Below, piece by piece: positions 12,407 to 24,300 of a stretch of 64,000 nt of DNA. The stretch is from Formicarius rufipectus. Its lineage: Eukaryota > Chordata > Aves > Passeriformes > Formicariidae. Each line of letters starts with the position of its first letter. The stretch's first letter is position 1. The notes below the pieces were generated by a model. It saw only the letters and a program-made list of their open reading frames with translations, searched no databases and had not been told where the DNA came from. A program made the position numbers and the translations under genes. The stretch lies in contig VXAU01004747.1 in the NCBI GenBank assembly GCA_013399695.1, positions 375,588-439,587 on the forward strand. Direction: 5' to 3'.

Positions 12407-12687
12407 ATGGCAGAGTACATCCCCCAGCCTTCTTCCACCTGGCCTGCAGGCCCACAGCCCCCTCACACTTCTGCCGTCTGCCCACTGGAACCTGTGGATC
12501 TGGGGATCTCGGAACAGCAAACACCACCGGAGCAGCCGTCATCCTCCCCGGAGCTGGGTGAGGATGAAGAGGTCACCTCCCCACCAGATCCTGATGTCCC
12601 CTACCCTGACTTGGCCCCAGTTGTCTTCTTCTGCTTGAAACAGACCACCAGCCCACGGAGCTGGTGCATCAAAATGGTGTGCAACCC
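12407..12687 (+). CDS. CACNA1I: T-type calcium channel alpha-1I (Cav3.3), first coding exon
   Basis: This exon encodes the cytoplasmic amino terminus of the pore-forming subunit of a low-voltage-activated calcium channel, a four-domain plasma-membrane protein that drives burst firing in neurons. The start codon at 12407 sits in a fair Kozak context (G at -3 and G at +4), and the peptide begins MAEYIPQP, where family members begin MAE. The first 60 or so residues are Pro/Ser/Glu-rich and divergent. From about residue 66 (PYPDLAPVVFFCLKQ) to the exon end (TTSPRSWCIKMVCNP) the match is to Cav3.3 rather than Cav3.1 or Cav3.2, which differ in the FFCL..TTSPR part. Ninety-three codons plus two bases are present, and the next exon should supply WFE.. 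and segment S1 of domain I. The frame remains open for four codons past the exon end and then stops, as expected in an intron. The rest of the gene (over 2,000 residues in mammals) is not in the window. Confidence 0.93.
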
Positions 12688-12697
12688 ATATCCTTTC
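12688..12697 (+). other. CACNA1I: U12-type (AT-AC) minor-spliceosome 5' splice site
   Basis: Immediately after ..TGC AAC CC comes ATATCCTTTC, matching the U12 5' splice-site consensus ATATCCTTT at every position. No GT donor is placed to keep the Cav3.3 reading correct. Minor introns are known to be conserved in voltage-gated sodium and calcium channel genes, which supports the call. The intron interrupts the proline codon before the expected WFE motif (phase 2). Confidence 0.9.
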
Positions 12698-12699
12698 TG

Positions 12700-15600
12700 A
12701 GCTGTCCCTTCTCCCTCCCCACCTCTGGATCCCTTCTGCCCTATCCCTTCTTCACCCTGCCCTTCCAGGGCACCTGGCAGGTAAGGAACGACATTCCCTA
12801 CATATTTAATGACCTTCTTTGTTCATCACTTGCATTTAAACAGAACCTCTGCTGTTTTAGTGTATGATCAAAAGAAACTGATTATGAAAAAAGGGACTCC
12901 AGAGAGAGATGCTGACGGTCCCAGGCACAGGGGAATGGGTGAGAGGAGAGTGGAGATGTGAAGAGGTGGTGAATTAGAAATGTCTGTTCTTCCTCTTCCC
13001 AGCTCCATTTTCACTTGGGACAAATCAGGAGCTGCTAGTCCAGGATCTTGTTGCAGACTGCCATGAATGAGAGAGGTGTCTGAGCGTACAGGCTTTAGTG
13101 AGAGCTCATCTTGCCCTTGGTGAGGGAACTGCCACTCCTCCTGTACCTCAACTGGAGGGATACCTAGGTGACCCCTTGCCTTTCCATCTAGCACATGTCA
13201 CTGTCCTGCAAATGTCTTGTTATGTCTGGCCAGGAACAAATGGGAGAATCTATTCAGAGTTTGATGATGAGCTCCATACACACTGTGAGAGATCTCTGGG
13301 ACATAAGCACATCCTTCCTTTCCACAGATGAGCAATCACACACATGTGTCACCATTCATACTCACTCAGTACCTTGATTGCAGGGAGGCCCCCTGCAACC
13401 CATTAGTGCAAATGATGACCACCTGCACAGCTCATCAGCCCTGAGCCTGCTGGGAGCGCAATGGCTTCTATGGCTCCTCAGCCTGGTGCCATATAAAAAC
13501 CAGGTGGAGCGTATTTGCTGTTCTTTGGGCTGTGGAACTGGTTGTGGTGGGGAGGAAGCGGAGAAGATGAGTTGTCAGAAAGGTTGGTCTGAAATTTTAT
13601 GTGACCCTTTTTCTGGCCTGAAGTCTCAAGTGTTAGTGCTTTCTGCCTGGAAGTTTCTTAGTTCCTGGTTAGGCAGGTGTTATCTATAAGGATGCCGGTT
13701 CTGGTTTTGGTGCACTGCCTTGTAGATTAAATCTGGATGTCTGGGCCCAAAGCAGAGACTACCAACGTGTTTCTAAGAGTATTTTTAGCTTCAAGAGTCA
13801 AACCCTGGGTGAAGTCTTGAGGTAGTGTCAGCAGTAACAGATGGCCTTAGGTGGTAGATGAATCTGGAAATTTGTTTTGATTTCAAGTATAGGTAAAGGT
13901 TTTGTGTTTGTGCTCTAAGCTCTTGTCTTAAAGTTCAGAAGTCCTTGAAGAGGTGTTGCAGTCTCAAAAAAGAGGTTATGGCTGAGAACATATTGGAGAT
14001 TTAGATTTTCTGCTTTCCTTTCTACTGGCTGCTCCATAAAATTTTAAAACTTTGTATTGAATTATGCATTGCTTTTCTATCACTGTGTGTCTGTGCTAGT
14101 TATTATGTCCTGGGAATCTCTTCTCAGCATGTCATGGGCTCAGAGTAAAGTATGAGACATTTGTGACTCAATAAAAAGACTAGATTTAGGAAATAAGAGT
14201 AGTAGCTTGGGTTTGGAATGAAGATTTGCTATTGAATGGGGAAAGGAGATTATGGAAGAAGAAAAGAAGAGCTTGTCCCTATTTCTGGCCAAAAAGTCAG
14301 TCAAAATATTCCCTCCAATTTGGTACATTGTAAGGAGCTTGCTTCTAAGTTGTTTGGGCTGTTATTCAAAGAGTTGGTGGCTATATGGCCTTTTTTAGTG
14401 TTTAAATATTAGTTCTGTTCTACTCCTCAGACATGTGCTCTTTGACTTAGAAAATGAATTTTTACTATTAAGACCCATAGCAAGAAGGGAAAAACCTCCT
14501 TCTGTCACCTGTGGATGATGTTATGCTTGGCTGCATGTGGCACCAGGAGGTGAAGGTCAATGGTGGGGCTCCTGGAAACACTCTGAAAGGGTGTTTTCAG
14601 ACTGAAGATTTCAGTTCAGGTGTACGAACTTGGGAGATTGTTTGACAGATAGAGACTGAGTGAAGAGGATTCAACTCCTCCTTTGATTTGTTTAACCCCT
14701 TGTGGTCCTCATTTTGAATGGATGATGTAATAGCTGGTTTCCATAGTGTTGGTTTTTTTCGTCTTTTTTTTGTCTTTTTTTTTTNTTTCTTTCTGGACCC
14801 TGAAGGCTTCTTGCAGGTTATTTTATGTTCATGGCATCACACTTAGTTTTTCTAACAGCTACATAGAAAGGATACATTTCCATGGCCTGGTGGCAGTTCA
14901 CTTGCTGTGGCCTCATCCCTGTCTAGGAATGAGACCCTTCATAAACAATGCTTCTATGAAAGTCATTTTGTGATTTCTAAGAATTGATATTCATTTTTTT
15001 TTGTTTTGTTCTGGAGTTTTTCATTCTTGTTATACTGAGCTATTTGGTCTCCAATGTGCTTAAGTTAAGCAGGAGCAGGCTGAGTCACTGTCCTAGGTCA
15101 ACCCCTGCTATTTCCTGAAGATTCAGCAAAAAGATAGAGCATTAATTAAATGCATATTAATCTTCTCATTGACTTTTTACTAGGCTAGAGCTTCATGATT
15201 GCGGTTTTGGAAGTACTGTCATTGAGACTTAAAATGGAAGCTTTGATAGTTAAGGTTATGTAGCAGTTTTTCTAAGCATGAGGTCATTAACCACCAAATT
15301 TCAATTTAGGTAATTGCATTCTACCTACTTAAATCTCCCTATCCTGAAGATTGTTTTTTCTTTCATGAGCAGTCCTGTGATTTTTGTGATGTGCTATTAA
15401 ACAGCTGCCATATTGCTTTGCTGCAGTGCAGTAAGAGGAGGAAGAACCACTCCTGCACTTTAAAATTGCTTCTGGAAACATCTTAGTGTATACATGTGTA
15501 ATGCAGTCATTGCAAAAATTATAGATTTTAACTCTCATTTAAGATAGGGACTATGTTCTATGTGAAACTTGGTGTGTTTATCCCCAAAAGGAGCATTTAC

Positions 15601-18600
15601 AGTGCTTTTTACCATTGTGGTGTGTGGTGAAAAGGAGCTTGATGCTTTAAAATTTGGTGATTGTTGGTTTCTGGGATGGCTTTACATACAATGTGAATGA
15701 TATGCTTGAATGGCCTTAGTTTACTGGGGAGCAGAGTTGTAAGAAACAGGTAAGTGCTGTGTAATCAGCTGGTTATGCAATGCAGTGCTCACCTGGAGGG
15801 CTGGCTTGTTTCCTGAGTAGTGTGCCTGTTGGAAAGGAATAGGTGTGATGCAGCATGTGAGCAACCTGCCAGCTGGTTTACTTGGTGCATTTCTGTTTTG
15901 ATGAACTGGAGGCTGGACACCTTTGAGTTGCAGACCATGGGGTTGCTGCAGCTGCAATGTTAGTATAGTCAATATCTGAGATAGGGTTATGAGAATGGCT
16001 GTAAGATTTTGTTTTCTTTTTATAAACTCTATGTCAATTAGGATTTGAAATCAAGCGTGTGTGGGGAATGGGGTGAAAAGTATGAAAATATTTCCAGTGA
16101 AACAGCATAGCATTTGTGTATGAATTTATAAAGCATTTGGGATTAAATAATGGGTATGCCACATGGCATCTTACAAATGGATCCTCGTGCACTTTGCAAA
16201 TTATGAGAATACTATGACAGAGGCCTGGATGTCTGCAATTCTGTTTGACTCCTTGGGATTCCATTAAGTCTTTACACCTCATCCATCCTGAGGGTCAAAT
16301 GCAATGGATTTGGGTTATCCTTTGAGTCTTTCTTTAAAAGAAACTCTTCCCAGGAGGCCCAGGCCTCCCTTTGCTGTTTTATCTATAATATTGACATGAC
16401 AGTGAGCACCAGAGTGAAGTGTGCCATTAAAAACCAAAAAATCAATGCTAAAACTGTAGCAGTAATGAGATAGGCTCTGCAGTTCACCACTGTCATTTTC
16501 CTGCTTTTTGTTGTATACCAACCCCTTGGTGAAGTGTGTTGGCTATTTGGGCTTCTGTTTTGCTCTCAGGCAATGAAGTGTTGCATTTCCAGCTGATTTA
16601 AGTTGTGTAGAAGCAGCAGGTCAGGTCCCAGTTGTGCAAAAGCTTATATATGCACTTAATTTTTAGTACTGGGAGCTGTGTTTTATTGTGTATTGAAGAG
16701 AGTGACTTGTTAATGCTGGTATGACTGTGAGTACTGAGGAGCTGCCTTGTAGCTCACTAGCTTTAAAGATCAACCAAAAAGGGGTTTGGGTGTCATGCCT
16801 TGTTTCTGGAGGTACCTTTCCTGTAACTTTTACAGGCACCATTGTCAGCTTGGACTGTGTGCTTAGCGCACATGGAAACAGGACTTGCCTTGGGCATTTT
16901 AATGGGAAAATGAGTAAACCTACGTATTTATTCCCTACCTCCTCCCTACCTGGTGCCATGACTGCTGATGGCAGTGTTGTTTCATGTTGGCACTGCCCCA
17001 TGAGAGCTGAGTGGAGAATCAAATGTGGGAAGAGCAAAGAAAATGTGTGTGTGGATTTGTGATTGATTCTTCTCTTGGTGACCTTGGGCAGGTGTTGCCA
17101 TGGTGCATGGGGACTGTGAGCTGCCAAAACTCTGCTTTTCAGGTGATGTGTGGTTGAAGGGTCAACAAATCTTTTCCTCACTAATAAGCTTTGGGTGGGT
17201 GTGTCATATACCACTCCCTGGTCAAATACCAGTTTAGGCAATTTGTTTTTGTCCAAGTGGAATTTGATGCGTGGGTTTTGTAGTATGTTGTACTTATTTC
17301 GGTCTTAATTTGCTTCCTGGTGTACTGTTACACCCTGGACACGGTTTTCATAACAACAGGATGTGGTTATTTAATAAGAAAATATGATCTCCAAATTTAT
17401 GGCAAGTCTTGTAGTTGATGACTGTCTTAAGGTCTGAGCTCCTGTAATCCTTGAAGTTTAACTTTTCTTTTTCACATGCATATATTTGTATAAATGAAAA
17501 TAATAGTTCCTGCATCTCTAGTAGATGTTTAAAATGTGATCAGAAGGTATAATACACCAAAAATCAAGTGGCTTATGAATTTTAAGCAGCATTAATCATT
17601 CTTGAGAACTTAGGGATCACAGCTTTCTGCTCCTGGGGTCATCAGTATCAGCTTTTAAGTGTGTATCTGAAAAACAGTAAATGTATATATTATTCCTGTC
17701 TTCGTTTTAAACATGGATCTCTCCTGATTCTCTTGGAAGACACATGAAGAGTCTGGCACTTATTTGTGGACTTGTGACAGCTTTTGTATCAACCTAAGTA
17801 ATCAGGCAGTTGTTGTTGCTGTGCCCTTAGTAATGTATTATTTTCTGTTGGTTGTGCAACTCTGTAGGTCTCCTTTCAGCCAAGGTGGATATACCCAAGA
17901 TCCACCAAGTGCAAGGTGATTTCTTTTTTTCCCTATAAGAGACTATTAAACCCTTCTACACTCCACAACATGCTAAATCAACCTTGCAGTTGCTCCTGTT
18001 GCATGGGTAACTGAGCTGGTCCAGAGCTCTCCAGTGGACATGAGGGGTCAGTGTCACTGGTGTTCCCCAGGGCATGGGCCAGAGGTTTTTCAAGATTTTA
18101 AAGGGAGCAGGACTGCTTTAGGTCCTGCTGGGTTTTCTGCCACTTTACTAAACTCCCCACTGGTGGAATGAAGTCTACTGTTAACAAATAAGAGTGCCTT
18201 CCAATAAGTCAATTGTCCATTATTGTGATTAATATCTGAAGGCACTGAATGCAGTGGACCAATGTGGCCATCTTTCCAGTAGCAATCTCTCATCAACCAT
18301 TCTCCTCCTGTGTTTGTTAGCAATGTGCCTTAAAGCAGACCTTTCTTAGCTTGTGAAGTGACCCTTGATTTCCCTGATAATTTTCCTCTTGGAAATTTGG
18401 TTGGACTTCACCCAGTCTAACTCTACCTGTCTGAAAACCAGCCATCCAGGCTCTCTCTGGATATACTTGACAGATTGCCACTGTAGCAGGAAATTCAGCA
18501 TGCTTAATTTAACCTCTCTCTTCAGAAGGTAAAGGAGTTCTCTAAAAGTGCCGATTCTTCCTCCTTTAGTATAGAAGGAGTTTCTGGACAGCATGCTGTG

Positions 18601-20599
18601 GGGATTGTTGACTAGCATCCTGGGCAGCATTTAGGGTTGCTATGCTGTTTGGTTTCTAAGATGCTCTGGGTGAAGGAAAAGGTAGGGAGCAGGTTAAGTT
18701 TTGGAAATCATGAGTCTGAACATTTGAGTCTTTCCATAATGAATTATTGGGCAATCTTAGTTTTGTGGGAGGAGAGAAAGGCACACTATCCACTTGGTCT
18801 GTGGATTGTAGAAAAAGTAGTTTTGTAAATTCCAGCTTTTTTGGGATAGTACCCTGTTTTCTGATTGTGATGGGTAGACATGATACATGGAGGGGGGCAG
18901 GGTAGTGCTCAGGACCTGCATAAGTAGCTGGGAAGGAGGTTGTCTCTGCAAAGCCAGTGACAAGGAAGTGCCGTTACTAAGGGTCATTTGATGTGCAAAT
19001 TTGCAATGGAAGATTTAGAGGAATCATTTGCACAGTGAGATGTGGTGTAAATGGAACTTAAACTTGTGCGTTGTCATTAGTAGTACACAAGGGATGGATA
19101 TGTTTGAGGGGCATTTGCATGCTTGCGAACTCTAAGAAACTAGCTTGATTGTGTGTATGAGATGTATGAAATTCCAGGCAAGTGGGCAGATATAAAGGGA
19201 TGAAGTCTAAATTTGGCTGGCTTGCAAGCTGGCTCTGTGTATCTAAGCACAAGTGCTGAAACAGGATAAATCCCTGTCTTCTATCCCTTTAGCTTATTCC
19301 CTGGAAACACTTTTTTATAGTGAAAAGTCAAAGACCATGGTTTGGAAATGAAGCAGGACAACAGCACAAACAAAACCAGGGCTCTATTTGAAGATTTAAT
19401 GTCCATAGGGTCTAACAAAATTGGAAATAAGGCTGGAAATTTTGATGCATTGTTACTGTCTTCATTCAAAGCTCTGAGCATTTTTTACTGTTACTGAAGG
19501 GTAGATACCTACTGCTGGAGAAAAGGCTAACTGTAAAATACTGAGAGGAGCTTATGGTTTAGGAGAGAGTGTTTGTGCTGTATGTTTATTGTATTGCCTT
19601 GTTTTCCCAATATGTTTAAAGCAATAAAAGGCCTCCTAGACCTCCAAACTCTGATGACTAGGACTCTTACTGCTAGAGTTTTTGATAAGTGCCTTAAAAA
19701 GGTCCCTGGATTTACGGTCGATGAATGTGAAAAGTGCAGGGAAGCACATGAGAGTAGAGGATGAAAGTCATATCCTTGTCTGATGTGTTGTTTTGCTATA
19801 CCTAGTGAAAACAGACCTATGTGCGCCAACCAGGCAAGGTTGGGGAGATCGGTCTTGTCATACAGCACCGTGTTATCCAGTGCAGACACTGTGGTTTGTG
19901 GCAGCCTGAGGGTATCTGGTAGTGCTAGGCTGGAAGAGATGGATGATGTGCTCAGCCAGATGCAGGGATAGTAGCAGTGCCTGCTCTGGGAGACCTCCCC
20001 ATCGCTCTGCAAAGCGTGTTGCTGAACTGAAACAAATGCTGAAAAACCTTTCTGGAGCATATTGTGTTTATTCACTGGAATATATTTTGCCTTGGAGATG
20101 AGAACAATTTATTCTTTGAAAAATGGTCAGTTTGCCTTTTTCAGCCTTTGTGAACACTGGAGCACGGTGTGTGGGAGAGCCAGAGGGGCTCTTTTAGGAA
20201 CAGAAAGCACAATAAAAATACTCATTTTGAGTTCAAGACCTATAAAATGCTCTGACCAGACCTCTAATTGCATGTCCTGTTATAACAATGTGAGTTAATG
20301 CAATTAACCACTAACAAATTGACCAGCTGTCTGCTTGAGGACTTTATACTCTTCCCACCCCAGACCATGGCAAAGGAGCCTGGAGCTTTGGGCTGTGAGC
20401 ATAATACTTGACAGGAGATGCTTTGGGTGATGAATAGCTAGAAGAGTTATAGCTTTTCTGAGGCAATGGCCTACAGCTGGTCTCAGGATGGCTAAGAGGA
20501 AAGTGTATGAAAAACTTGGCCCATTACAGACCTGTGGAGAGAACAGGAGCAAAGAATCTACCAAACTGTCAGCCTTTATGCTGGAAAGATTTTTATAAT
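12700..20599. other. Intronic DNA without recognised repeats or exons
   Basis: T-rich and TG-rich sequence with overlapping chance frames. The longest is a 197-codon minus-strand frame at 16663-17256, whose peptide has no recognisable domain. No CR1 tail, LTR terminus or spliced exon was identified. The single ambiguous base of the window lies at 14785. Confidence 0.5.
14785..14785. other. Single ambiguous base (N) in a T-run
   Basis: The only N in the window, inside a long oligo-T stretch (14764-14788). This is the expected place for a sequencing or consensus uncertainty. It does not affect any gene. Confidence 0.99.
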
Positions 20600-20621
20600 C
20601 CTAAAGAGACAATGTCTTTGG

Positions 20622-20921
20622 ATGAAGACTGGGGGAAGGCTCTTGTCTGGTGTAAGATGGACCAGGCTCAAACTTGCATCCACTTCAGTCCTGTGCTTGC
20701 TCTGCCTACTGGTTCTGGTTGGCCCAGGGCCCCTTGGTCAGTCCCTGCCCAGAGTCCCTTGTACATGTGAGAAATATAGGCTTAATTTGTGTCAACAATA
20801 TAATGAAGTATATTGTATGGTTTGCCAAATTTTTCAACGGGATTCTGAAAGCATTGAATATGGTACATCTGGGCAATGCGGAATACACCGTAAAGATTTA
20901 GCAACTAAAAGCAAGACATGA
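20622..20921 (+). pseudogene. Small ORF next to an LTR, possible retroviral remnant
   Basis: A 99-codon frame contains a strongly hydrophobic stretch at about residues 20-38 (VLCLLCLLVLVGPG), preceded by basic residues. A Cys-rich hydrophilic part with seven cysteines follows. It ends 16 bases before a polypurine-like run and the LTR-like sequence at 20938. This is the arrangement of a secretory or envelope-type leader remnant just 5' of a 3' LTR. No homology can be asserted from reading alone, the frame is far shorter than an intact gene, and chance is possible. Confidence 0.25.
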
Positions 20922-20937
20922 ACTTAGTTTAACATAT

Positions 20938-21389
20938 AAAAAGGGGTAAAAGAAGAAAGCCAAAGTTAATGACTAAGCAGCCTTTTGATATGAGATAGAT
21001 ACAATGTAAACGAAGATTAAGCAGGGTACCTCAACACAATAGGGTTACAGACCAATCAAGATAAGGAGAGAAGTATCCCCAGGCAAAAGAGATAGAACTT
21101 GAACTATGAAATGTCTCTAGCAAAATTTTAAGCTAAGAATATTGTAATCCTTCCTGACCCACAATTACCAAAAAGATTTGAAAAAGCAATCATTAAACAA
21201 GAAATAAAGAATATGTATGTTTCGACTGTATATAAGCAGAGCCTGTGAGCTCTAACAGTGTGCTACTGACAGAGCAGTGACTTTAAGGTGCACCCAGAGC
21301 TGTTTTACTTTGTAATTTTCCTTACCTATACAATTAAAACTACCCTTTTTGCTGAGTGACTTGGTCATTCCGGATGGTCGTTTATAACA
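20938..21389 (+). mobile_element. LTR-like sequence of an endogenous retrovirus, + strand
   Basis: A purine run AAAAAGGGGTAAA (20938-20950) resembles a polypurine tract. It is followed by A-rich U3-like sequence, a TATA box TATATAAG (21229-21236), a poly(A) signal ATTAAA (21333-21338) about 100 bases downstream, a T-rich stretch, and a terminus ..gtcgtttataaca ending in CA at 21388-21389. The order TATA, poly(A) signal and CA end is that of U3-R-U5. The exact 5' end and target duplication were not resolved. It is unlike the two minus-strand LTRs in the window, so it belongs to another family. Confidence 0.55.
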
Positions 21390-24300
21390 TACATCTCTGC
21401 TGCTTCCCCTGCTGTGCCTCGCTGTCTGCTGAGGGGCATGGGTGAATGACACTTTGGACATGTGCTTCTCTGAAGTGAAATTTGCAGCCTCTTGCTGAGC
21501 GTGGCAAGGGGATGAGGGCTGAGCAGTGGTGGGACAGGCTACCAGCCTAGGCTGATTGTTCAAAAGGACAAATCCAATGGTGGATTGGGCTTGCCCCACT
21601 CTTAATTGCTGCTGCTCCTTGACCTATGAGTTTGTGCTGTGCTGCCTCCTGTCAGCTGTACTCCTCCATGAGGAAGGGACTACTGCTGGCTTTATTGCCC
21701 TCCCCTCCCTTGAGGGGGTCTGCTATGGAAATGAGCAGGAATCACCTCTGTAAAAGCTTTGAAGGGGATAGGCTAGCTGAAGGGTATGGCTTTTTATTCC
21801 ACCTGCAGGAGACATCAGAGTTGAGACCAGCAGCCAGGGAATGAGGTTGAGATGAGAAAGGAAGGCAGATGAGTACAGTTGGACTTGTAAAAGAAGAGAT
21901 GCAGTGTGATGATGAAGATTCAGGACAAACTGATGGGGAGTGATTAGTGGAGGTTATCTAGGTTGGGAACAAATGATGCAAATCCCTGTTGAGTTCGGCA
22001 GGCACCTCAGCAAACACTTGCAATCAATGGTATCAAAGGCAGCTGATAGATCTGAGGCAATCAGCATGAGTGCTTTGATTTTTGACTACCATCAAGGGCT
22101 GGTGAAATGAGGTGGTGTGATGGCAGTGTAAGCCTTCTCCTAGAAGACCTGAAGAGGTGTTTGGAGGAGTTGGCTGGCCTGGGGGCTGGAGTCTGAGTGC
22201 AGTACTGTGATTTGAAAAGCTTCAACTTGCCAAACCCTTACTGCACAGACAGCTGGTGGGGATGGAAATGGAAAGCTTAGTTTGACCTTCCTGCCTGAAA
22301 GATGTCCATACCTGCCTTTCCCTTCTCCCTCTTTTTCCATGCTCATTGCATCAGTGCAGATAGGGGAGGGGAGCAACTCCCTCGGGCAGGACGAGGGATG
22401 CACAGAGCTGTGATGTGGGGGACCATCTGTCCCCTGAGACAATGCTGCCATTTACACTTGCATACTGCAATTCATCCAAGAGGAAAGACAAATCTGTCCT
22501 CACTAATGATACAACAGCACTCTTTGTTTATCCTTTCTTCCTTTAGCTTTGTCTGCTTGTCATCACCTACTGTGCTTGAGTCTATAAAAGAATCCACTGC
22601 TCCCCCTCCTCAAGTGTGATTTGAAGCTTCTGAGTTCCTGCAATTCCTCTAGCAGACTCCACTGTGACTAGCCACCCTGTCTCTCCTCTCTGTTTGTGAC
22701 TGTCTATCATTTACCTCTCTATTTTTTTCATTTCCCTTGCTGTCATTCCTGGATTTTGCTGCCAGTAACCTGTCTGCTTTGATTGTTCCTGCCCTCATAT
22801 TGGCTCTTTCTGTAAAGTCTCTCTTGGCTGGTATTGTGGGCAACAGGATTTTCCTGGGGTCAGGCTTCCTGAAAGGTCAGGAGCTATGGGGGAGACCTGG
22901 AGGTATGATTTAAACAGCGGACATCACTCATTGGCCTAGTTATAATAAAAGAAAAGGTTAGGGCTCTTGCAGAGATGTCAGGGTTTATCTGTGAAAACTG
23001 CAGATTACCCCATATGTGGAGGGGATTGCTACATAGTGGAGTGGGATTGCTGTTCACTTATATGCATAGGTTGCTTCTGTCCCCATATAAAATATTTTAT
23101 TCCAAGCCCAGGTCAGCCATTATTTTCCTGTGCCCTCCAACATGCAAGTGGCATCTGCAACATCCCCATCTTGAGCTGTCAGTGTGCAAGAGCACTGTGC
23201 TCATCACCAGATTACAGAGTCCAAGGGATACATCTACCCTGGGAGCAGGGACAGAGTGCTGGTAGGTGAGCATTCCCTGAGCCAACTTGGGTGAAACTTG
23301 ATGCTGGGCCAGCTGACCCTGGCCTTCTCTGTGATGTAGCTGGCTCTCTGCTATACCTTGCTCACCAGGGCAGGCTCTTGTGGGCAGATGCAGACAGATG
23401 TGAGCTCAGCATGTTGTCTGGTAGCTGTGTGGCTGTGATCTCCTATGCCCCAGCTCGAAAGCTGGACAGGGTGCTGAGGGATTTGCTTACAAAACCTGAA
23501 CCAGCACTTCTGTCTCAGTCATGTTCCTGACCCCTGAACCTTTAGTGAGAGCTGTTTCATCTTTATTTTAATAACTTAGTATTATTTATCACTGCTTCCC
23601 AGAAAAGCAAAAAAAAAAAAAGCTGAAATACCACCAGTGGTTTCAGACTGCTTCTAACTTGAAGTAACTGAGTGTCGTGAGAGGCAGAGTGAACTGAATG
23701 CACCTCTTGGGGGATTTCTCCTCTTTAAGTGTCATGGATGAAAAGGGCTCACATCAGTACAAATGCATCCAGGAGAGAGCTGCTGAATCCAGTGCTTATA
23801 ATGCTAACTATGAGATTTGCATCAAGAGACAAGAGGGGAAGGAGGGAAATAAGGCATATTAGAATATGAACCTCCCTATTGAAACAGGCAGTTCGTAACA
23901 AACAACAGCTGTTCTGCTTCTCAGGGCATGGAAGATACAGGACCTCAATATTTGAGGGTGGAGAAATACTTTGTTCTATTCAGAGGTTTGTAATCTCTCA
24001 AGTCAAAGATGAAAAACACCTGCTTGTCTTCTAAGACCTGCTTATTATTGGGAAATGTACTGAAACATCATGAAAGGTGTACTTGGTCCCATATTCGCAC
24101 ACTCCAGAAAGGGCATTTCCTATCTCTATCTGTATTGAGTATCTTTCTTCTCAGCCAAAAACTTGGCATTCCAGTGTGGCAGTAAGTTCCCCTATGAATA
24201 CAATGTCCGTATTTTCTACAAAATGTGCTGCAGATCATTTGCCAGCCAGCAGATGTTGTTAACAAGAATTGTTAACAATCAAGCTAAAACATGTTTGAGA

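Noticed and set aside
12688..12700. Continuation of the CACNA1I frame to a stop at 12700 (C-terminal YPF)
   Set aside because: Those bases are the U12 donor ATATCCTTTC, and the family requires WFE at this point, so they are intron.
18090..18630. Two consecutive minus-strand frames that looked like a piece of a retroviral internal region
   Set aside because: No retroviral motif, primer-binding site or LTR terminus could be pointed to.
20294..20308. GTTAATGCAATTAAC as a possible HNF1 site
   Set aside because: The half-sites are separated by three bases where HNF1 sites have one, so it does not match.
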